Below are positions 4,878 through 8,695 of a DNA stretch of 8,695 nt, piece by piece (positions within the stretch are counted from its first letter, which is position 1; each line of letters begins with the position of its first letter). The notes beneath the pieces were generated by a model that was given only the letters and a program-made list of their open reading frames with translations, was not told the origin of the DNA and did no database searches. The stretch is from Candidatus Methanomethylicia archaeon (GTDB lineage: Archaea > Thermoproteota > Methanomethylicia > Methanomethylicales > Methanomethylicaceae). The position numbers and the translations under genes are program-made. The stretch spans positions 1 to 8,695 of the forward strand of contig JANHAI010000035.1 in NCBI GenBank assembly GCA_024464205.1, read 5' to 3'.

Positions 4878-6981
4878 CTTCGCTCCCCGCCTTGCCTGAA
4901 CCCCTCTGCCAGCTGCCCTTGCTACCGCACCTGTTATTTACGCAGAGCCTCCACGGCCTCTTCCCGAACCCACGGACCTCGATTATCGGGTATCCGCAGA
5001 CCTTGCATGTAGACTTAGATGGTGTTATCCTCCCCCGCTGCGGCAGCGGCATGGTCACCCTGCAGCCATTCTTGTAGTTGTTGCACCCCACGAACCTCTT
5101 CCCGCTCTTCCTCGAATGGGTTATTATGAGCATCCCGCTTTTGCACTCAGGGCAGGGACCAAGGGTCCGCCTCTCTTCCCTAAGCTTCCTGACGACTTTG
5201 GACAGCTCGTCCCCCACCTCCTCATACTTGTCGATCATCTTCTCGCAGACGCCCTTCGCCAGGTCGATCCCCTTGAGGACCACTTCAGTCGCCCTCCTCT
5301 CCCCCGACCCTATGCCCTCGATCTCCTCCTCGAGCCTCCTCGTCAGCTCAATCGAGACGAGGTCCGGGAAGAACTTCTTTAGTATCCTCGTCACGCCAAA
5401 CCCAAGCTCAGTGACCGAGATCTTCCATCCGTCTATGTACCCCCTCCTGTAGAGCGTGTCAAGGACCTCCGCCCTCGTCGACTTCGTCCCGAGACCGTTC
5501 CTCTCCATGAACCTGATCGCGCTGCTCGCCGTGAACCGGGGGGGCGGAGCCGTGAACCGCCCCTCAGCCCATGCCGTCAGGATTTTCGCCCCATCTCCAA
5601 CCGAGGCCTTCGGCAGCAGCGCCTCCTTAAGAAAGGCGTATGGCTTGTAGAACCTCGTCCACCCATCCTCCTTAGTGGCCTTGCCATCGGCGACGAAGAC
5701 GTCCCCGCTGCTGCATTCAAGCTCAATGGTCGCCTGCGCCTGAACCGCGGCTTCGCCAAAGGCCGCCAAGAATCTCTTCACGACAAGGTCGTAGACCTTC
5801 CCCTCGTCCCTCCCGATCGAGCGAGGCAGCGCCCCCGTCGGGTGGATCGCCGGATGGGCTGGATCAGACTTTTTTCCCTCCCTCGGTCGGGTTCTGCCGG
5901 AAGCGAGTATCTCCTCGGCCATCTCCCTGTAGTAATCGCTCCCCGCCAGGCCTCTGAGTATCTGGACGCAGTTTATTGAGGGCGGGATCTTCTGGCTCGC
6001 CGTCCGCGGGTATGAGATGAGCGCCTCCAAGTACAGCTTCTCGGCTATCTTCTGGGTCCTCGAAGGGTGGAAGCCGAAGATCCTCGATGCCTCAGACTGG
6101 AGCGTCCCTAGGTCGAAGGGGAATGGTGGCGGTATCACCACCTCCCTCTCAGTAATCCTGCTCACGACCGCTTTAGCTCCGCTGCACCTCGACGCGATCT
6201 CCTCGCCCTCCCGCTTCGAGAGGACCTTGCCCCCCCTGAGCCTCGCCTGGACAATTCCCCCGCCCACTTCCGCCTCGGCGCCTATGAGCCAGAAGGGGTC
6301 CGGCAGATGCAGCCTTATGGCCGCCTCCCTCTTCGCGAGGGCATAGAGGACGGGGCTCTGGACCCGGCCTGCACTCAAGACCTCGAAGCTGCTCCCTGTC
6401 CTGCTGTAAGAATCCATGAGCGCCCTCGAGACGTTGACGCCGAAGATCCAATCGAGCTCATGCCTCGCCTTCCCTGCCTCTGCCGCCCCGTAGTCAAGGG
6501 TGCTGGTCATCCCGGCGTAAGCTGCCTGGAGGTCCTGCCTCGTGAGAGTGGAGAACCTCATCCTCCTCGCCCTTGAATCAGCACCGCGGCACGCATGCAA
6601 CAGTATCATGTACGCGATGAGGCTGCCTTCAGTGTCCAGATCGCAGGCGCTGACGAACGAATCAGCCTGGGCCGCCAGATCCGAGATTGCCCTTATCCAC
6701 GCCCTCGACCCGCTCGCCCTCCTCTCAACCTCATGTATCGGGGCCCAGACTAGCGAGAACATAGGGAAGCTCCACCCCGGCCCCTGCTGTGCCGCCGCAT
6801 AGAGGTGCCCGATGGACGGGACGACGGTGACCTCCTTGCCCTCCAGCTCGAACCTGTAAACTGGGACCTTCCCCCTCCTAGACCTCCTCACCCCCGCGCC
6901 ACCCAGCGCAAAGGCGATCTTCTCGGCCGCGCTCGGCTTCTCGCAGATTATAAGCTGACGCTCCAGGCTGCCCCGCCTCAA
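4864..6981 (-). CDS. topA: DNA topoisomerase type IA (archaeal topoisomerase I/III)
   Basis: Relaxes negatively supercoiled or single-stranded DNA by cutting one strand through a 5'-phosphotyrosine bond. The 705 residues show the whole architecture: TOPRIM domain with the catalytic Glu14 in ICEKPSAAEKIA and the acidic triad D114, D116, E118 in DLDTEG; the GRVQSPVL motif at 205-212; and the active-site Tyr324 in ISYPRTAS. A long C-terminal part carries two zinc fingers: C610xxC613 with C633 and C640, and C659xxC662 with C680 and C685. The only plausible start is TTG at 6981, because the TOPRIM strand begins six residues later and no ATG precedes it in frame. A TATA-like ATTATTAGA at 7010-7002 would give an essentially leaderless transcript. 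The gene is first in a two-gene minus-strand operon. Some annotations would call such proteins topoisomerase III (topB). It is not reverse gyrase, as there is no helicase domain. Confidence 0.96.
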   Translation of the reverse strand: MRRGSLERQLIICEKPSAAEKIAFALGGAGVRRSRRGKVPVYRFELEGKEVTVVPSIGHLYAAAQQGPGWSFPMFSLVWAPIHEVERRASGSRAWIRAISDLAAQADSFVSACDLDTEGSLIAYMILLHACRGADSRARRMRFSTLTRQDLQAAYAGMTSTLDYGAAEAGKARHELDWIFGVNVSRALMDSYSRTGSSFEVLSAGRVQSPVLYALAKREAAIRLHLPDPFWLIGAEAEVGGGIVQARLRGGKVLSKREGEEIASRCSGAKAVVSRITEREVVIPPPFPFDLGTLQSEASRIFGFHPSRTQKIAEKLYLEALISYPRTASQKIPPSINCVQILRGLAGSDYYREMAEEILASGRTRPREGKKSDPAHPAIHPTGALPRSIGRDEGKVYDLVVKRFLAAFGEAAVQAQATIELECSSGDVFVADGKATKEDGWTRFYKPYAFLKEALLPKASVGDGAKILTAWAEGRFTAPPPRFTASSAIRFMERNGLGTKSTRAEVLDTLYRRGYIDGWKISVTELGFGVTRILKKFFPDLVSIELTRRLEEEIEGIGSGERRATEVVLKGIDLAKGVCEKMIDKYEEVGDELSKVVRKLREERRTLGPCPECKSGMLIITHSRKSGKRFVGCNNYKNGCRVTMPLPQRGRITPSKSTCKVCGYPIIEVRGFGKRPWRLCVNNRCGSKGSWQRGSGKAGSEDGAE
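4883..4888 (-). promoter_or_regulatory. Ribosome binding site for the small zinc-finger gene
   Basis: On the minus strand these bases read GGGGAG, five bases before the ATG at 4877. The site lies within the coding end of topA and supports the overlapping start. Confidence 0.5.
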
Positions 6982-7018
6982 GACTTAATACGATATCCTG
7001 ATCTAATAATCCTGTGCT
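6982..7018. promoter_or_regulatory. Compact divergent promoter region, topA and membrane-protein gene
   Basis: Only 37 bases separate the topA TTG from the rightward ATG at 7019. For the plus strand, CTTAATA at 6984-6990 is a TATA candidate centred about 32 bases before the ATG. For the minus strand, ATTATTAGA at 7010-7002 is centred about 25 bases before the TTG. Neither start has a clear ribosome binding site, which fits leaderless transcripts on both sides. The two elements are interleaved: each TATA box lies close to the other gene's start. Confidence 0.45.
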
Positions 7019-7579
7019 ATGTCGATCTTTGGCAGCCTCAAGGCCAGGTTCCTACTGCTGACGCTCTCGATCTTCTATGAGGCGGCATTCATGAATAGGC
7101 TGTGGGCCGATCCAAACTTCAGGCGGGCGTCAGTGGGGATTTTCGGCCTCTTCATAGCAGGCTCAGCGGGGGTGCTATATGCTGCGGACCGGATCCTTTC
7201 AGGGCCATCGCTGTACCCGATCCCCGATGCGCTTATCCTGGGCGGCACTCTCCTCTTCCTGATCGGAAGCTGGAAAGGCAGGATAGTGCTGGCGCATGAT
7301 TACAGGCAGCTGATCGGCGCGCTGGCGTCCAGCGGGACCGTCCTTTGCAAGCTCTCGGACGAGATGCAGTCATCAGGGTACATCGAGGCGCTCCTGGAGA
7401 TCTCCCAGAGGCTGGCAGCCGAGAATGATTTAAAAGCAACCGAATGCTATGTGATCCTCGCTTCGGAGATATGGATCGAATCCCTCTCAAGGAGGGGTCT
7501 GAACCTGCTCGGAGGGCTGACGAAAGGGAGAACGGTTGGTGATATCCTTGCCGGTCAGGCTAATATGCCATCAATGTAA
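7019..7579 (+). CDS. Uncharacterised protein with two membrane segments
   Basis: I do not recognise a family. The 186-residue product has two clear hydrophobic stretches, about residues 38-56 and 69-86, joined by a short loop containing DRILSGPSLYPIP. A hydrophobic, possibly amphipathic segment lies at 9-24. The remaining 100 residues are soluble-like and mostly helical, with acidic and basic residues (for example around QRLAAEND at 130-137). This suggests a hairpin anchor with a cytoplasmic C-terminal domain. It begins at ATG 7019 with a TATA-like box just upstream and no ribosome binding site, suggesting a leaderless message. Its last 32 bases overlap the next gene, a small zinc-ribbon protein, so the two probably work together or are translationally coupled. 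It is divergent from topA. Function is unknown. Confidence 0.82.
   Translation: MSIFGSLKARFLLLTLSIFYEAAFMNRLWADPNFRRASVGIFGLFIAGSAGVLYAADRILSGPSLYPIPDALILGGTLLFLIGSWKGRIVLAHDYRQLIGALASSGTVLCKLSDEMQSSGYIEALLEISQRLAAENDLKATECYVILASEIWIESLSRRGLNLLGGLTKGRTVGDILAGQANMPSM
7538..7543 (+). promoter_or_regulatory. Ribosome binding site deciding the zinc-ribbon start
   Basis: GGTGAT matches the archaeal anti-Shine-Dalgarno sequence well and lies four bases before TTG 7548. The earlier in-frame TTG (7536) and GTG (7539) overlap it, so 7548 is preferred. Confidence 0.5.
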
Positions 7580-7748
7580 GACGATCATTTACGAGGACCC
7601 TGAGCTCACTTCCCCGTCCGAAATAATTGAGAGGAACGGATCCAAGTGCCCCCACTGCTCTGCTGCGCTAAGGTTCGATCCCTCGTCGCTCACCATATCT
7701 GTAAGGGGCGCGAGCAAGAAGGGTCTGCTCAAGATATTCCAGAAGTGA
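7548..7748 (+). CDS. Small zinc-ribbon protein
   Basis: A 66-residue basic protein with two CxxC knuckles, C7xxC10 (CHQC) and C34xxC37 (CPHC), separated by 23 residues, the layout of a small zinc ribbon. The stretch between them (YEDPELTSPSEIIERNG) and the C-terminal basic tail (KKGLLKIFQK) are otherwise unremarkable. It starts at TTG 7548 behind a good GGTGAT site, inside the end of the upstream membrane-protein gene; a start at 7536 would give 70 residues. Such ribbons may bind nucleic acid, protein or only stabilise a fold, and I cannot tell which. The overlap implies it is made together with the membrane protein. Confidence 0.78.
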   Translation: MPVRLICHQCKTIIYEDPELTSPSEIIERNGSKCPHCSAALRFDPSSLTISVRGASKKGLLKIFQK

Positions 7749-7779
7749 ACTTCGCCATACGCATCGCCCAGCTCAAAGG

Positions 7780-7785
7780 TTAAAT
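7780..7785 (+). promoter_or_regulatory. TATA-like box for gcvH
   Basis: TTAAAT in the context AAAGGTTAAATCC, about 37-42 bases before the gcvH ATG. A transcription start near 7806-7811 would leave a leader of about 10-15 bases. The gene therefore may have its own promoter in the 73-base gap rather than depend on the upstream pair. Confidence 0.4.
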
Positions 7786-7821
7786 CCCTCCTGTCCTGAT
7801 TCTCGATTAGGTCGATATGGC

Positions 7822-8229
7822 ATGTCCAAGACCATAGACGTTAGCGGAAACACAATAAAGCTGGGCCTGCTCTACTCGAAGACCCATGAGTGGATTGACA
7901 TCACAGAGTCCCCCTCCGCTGTTGGCGTGTCGGACTACGCGCAGCGGACGCTCCATGATGTAGTCTTCGTGGAGCTGCCGAAGGTCGGTCAGCAACTCAA
8001 GAAGGGCGTGACTATGTGCACACTCGAATCAATCAAAGCCGTCGCAGAAGTCTACTCGCCCGTGGATGGCGTCGTCGTGGAGGTCAACCCAGCACTCGAG
8101 TCGAAGCCTGAGCTGATAAACCAGGATCCGTACGGCGAGGGCTGGCTCGTCAAGGTCGAAGTCAGGGGCGGCACTGAATCGCTCCTCAAGCCTGAGGCAT
8201 ACGCGGCTGAGATAAAGAAGCTCATTTAG
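7822..8229 (+). CDS. gcvH: Glycine cleavage system H protein (lipoyl carrier)
   Basis: Carries the aminomethyl group on a swinging lipoyl arm between the P, T and L proteins of glycine cleavage. The 135 residues match the normal length. YSKTHEW at 18-24 is the usual opening, and the lipoylation site is Lys72 in LESIKAVAEVYSPVDG (68-83). The C-terminal NQDPYGEGWLVKV (100-112) is also typical. The N-terminus is about ten residues longer than in many relatives. ATG 7822 is the only good start; AGGT at 7809-7812 is a weak ribosome binding site nine bases ahead. No gcvT, gcvP or lipoate ligase gene is in the window, so it may serve enzymes encoded elsewhere, or act as a GcvH-like lipoate-binding carrier in another pathway. 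Its stop overlaps the convergent NAD kinase gene by 8 bases. Confidence 0.93.
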   Translation: MSKTIDVSGNTIKLGLLYSKTHEWIDITESPSAVGVSDYAQRTLHDVVFVELPKVGQQLKKGVTMCTLESIKAVAEVYSPVDGVVVEVNPALESKPELINQDPYGEGWLVKVEVRGGTESLLKPEAYAAEIKKLI

Positions 8230-8695
8230 GAGGGGCTCCTTTGTCCCCCCAGTTCGGATCGACCTCGCTGGCAGCAGAGACGCGGAACACCCTGAATGAA
8301 TTATAATCCACGAGAACCTTCACCGTCCCGCTCAAAGCGCCGTCAGCTTCAGCGCTCCCTGTGTCTACTTTTAAGGTGTCCATCCCTTCGAGCTTGTCTC
8401 GAGTCGCGATCACCAGGACGTTCCCCCTCCCGACAGCCGAAATGACTCTGCTGCTGATCTGCTGGTTCCCGCGCCCGAATATGAAGCCCTGCTTCCCAAT
8501 CGGGGAGACTATTATCGTTGCCCTCCTGCCACTTATTGCGCTGATTATCCCATCCTCGTTCGCGTCCTTCGCCACGATTTTCCCGTCTATAAGCACGTCG
8601 ACCCCAAGGAGTGAGCAGCCGACCCCCAGCTCTTCGCATATGGCCTTCACGGTTGTCCCTGGTCCCAGTATGTATGCTACCCCTGGTTCCATCCT
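8222..8695 (-). CDS. ATP-NAD kinase family protein, C-terminal part
   Basis: This looks like the C-terminal part of an archaeal-type ATP-NAD kinase (COG3199-like), which phosphorylates NAD to NADP in the cytoplasm. Visible family landmarks, numbered from the Met at 8692, are ILGPGTT at 8-14, LLGVDV at 28-33, SPIGKQGFIFGRGNQQIS at 63-80 and LKVDTG at 107-112. Full-length relatives are about 350-380 residues and carry a GGDGT nucleotide-binding motif in the N-terminal half, which is absent here. The frame stays open to the window edge, so the Met at 8692 is probably internal and the true start lies outside. Its TGA stop (8224-8222) lies inside the convergent gcvH gene. Confidence 0.85.
   Translation of the reverse strand, partial: RMEPGVAYILGPGTTVKAICEELGVGCSLLGVDVLIDGKIVAKDANEDGIISAISGRRATIIVSPIGKQGFIFGRGNQQISSRVISAVGRGNVLVIATRDKLEGMDTLKVDTGSAEADGALSGTVKVLVDYNSFRVFRVSAASEVDPNWGDKGAPPK

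Noticed and set aside
5078..5452. Plus-strand frames opposite topA (for example 5078-5452)
   Set aside because: Antisense shadows; low-complexity Ser/Pro/Leu composition and no start signals.

Overview
The window looks like chromosomal DNA from a GC-rich archaeon. Archaeal signs: AT-rich TATA-like boxes about 25-30 bases before several gene starts, very short or absent leaders, GGTG-type ribosome binding sites, frequent AGG (Arg) and ATA (Ile) codons, an archaeal-style type IA topoisomerase with two C-terminal zinc fingers, and the C-terminal part of an archaeal-type ATP-NAD kinase. A TACK-superphylum lineage (for example Methanomethylicia or Bathyarchaeia) would fit, but that is a guess; the sequence alone does not settle it. 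There is no rRNA, convincing tRNA, transposase, CRISPR array or phage gene, so this is mostly housekeeping DNA with a few uncharacterised small genes.

Layout. Bases 1-241 hold no gene I can support, but contain a strong hairpin and competing pairings, ending at a TATA-like box. A radical SAM/SPASM enzyme of unknown substrate follows (287-1738). A 166-base AT-rich intergenic region (1739-1904) carries a near-perfect inverted repeat around a TATA-like core, a 9-bp direct repeat at 33-bp spacing and a 17-codon mini-ORF in frame with the next gene. Next come argG (1905-3107) and argH (3145-4611), the last two steps of arginine synthesis, in one operon. argH meets a minus-strand operon tail to tail, sharing the four bases CTAG as both stop codons. 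Read from its promoter, that operon is topA (6981 down to 4864) followed, with a 14-base overlap, by an 89-residue zinc-finger-like protein of unknown function.

A 37-base divergent promoter region (6982-7018) separates topA from a rightward pair: an uncharacterised protein with two membrane segments (7019-7579) and an overlapping small zinc-ribbon protein (7548-7748). Then come a lone glycine cleavage H protein (7822-8229) and, convergent and overlapping by 8 bases, the C-terminal part of an ATP-NAD kinase cut by the right edge.

How they work together: argG and argH clearly act in sequence. The topA/zinc-finger and membrane-protein/zinc-ribbon pairs are probably translationally coupled but their joint roles are unknown. 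No gene forms an obvious defence or mobile system. The most interesting material is the architecture upstream of argG, the structured region at the left edge, the orphan radical SAM enzyme with an extra Cys-rich N-terminal region, and the uncharacterised small zinc proteins.
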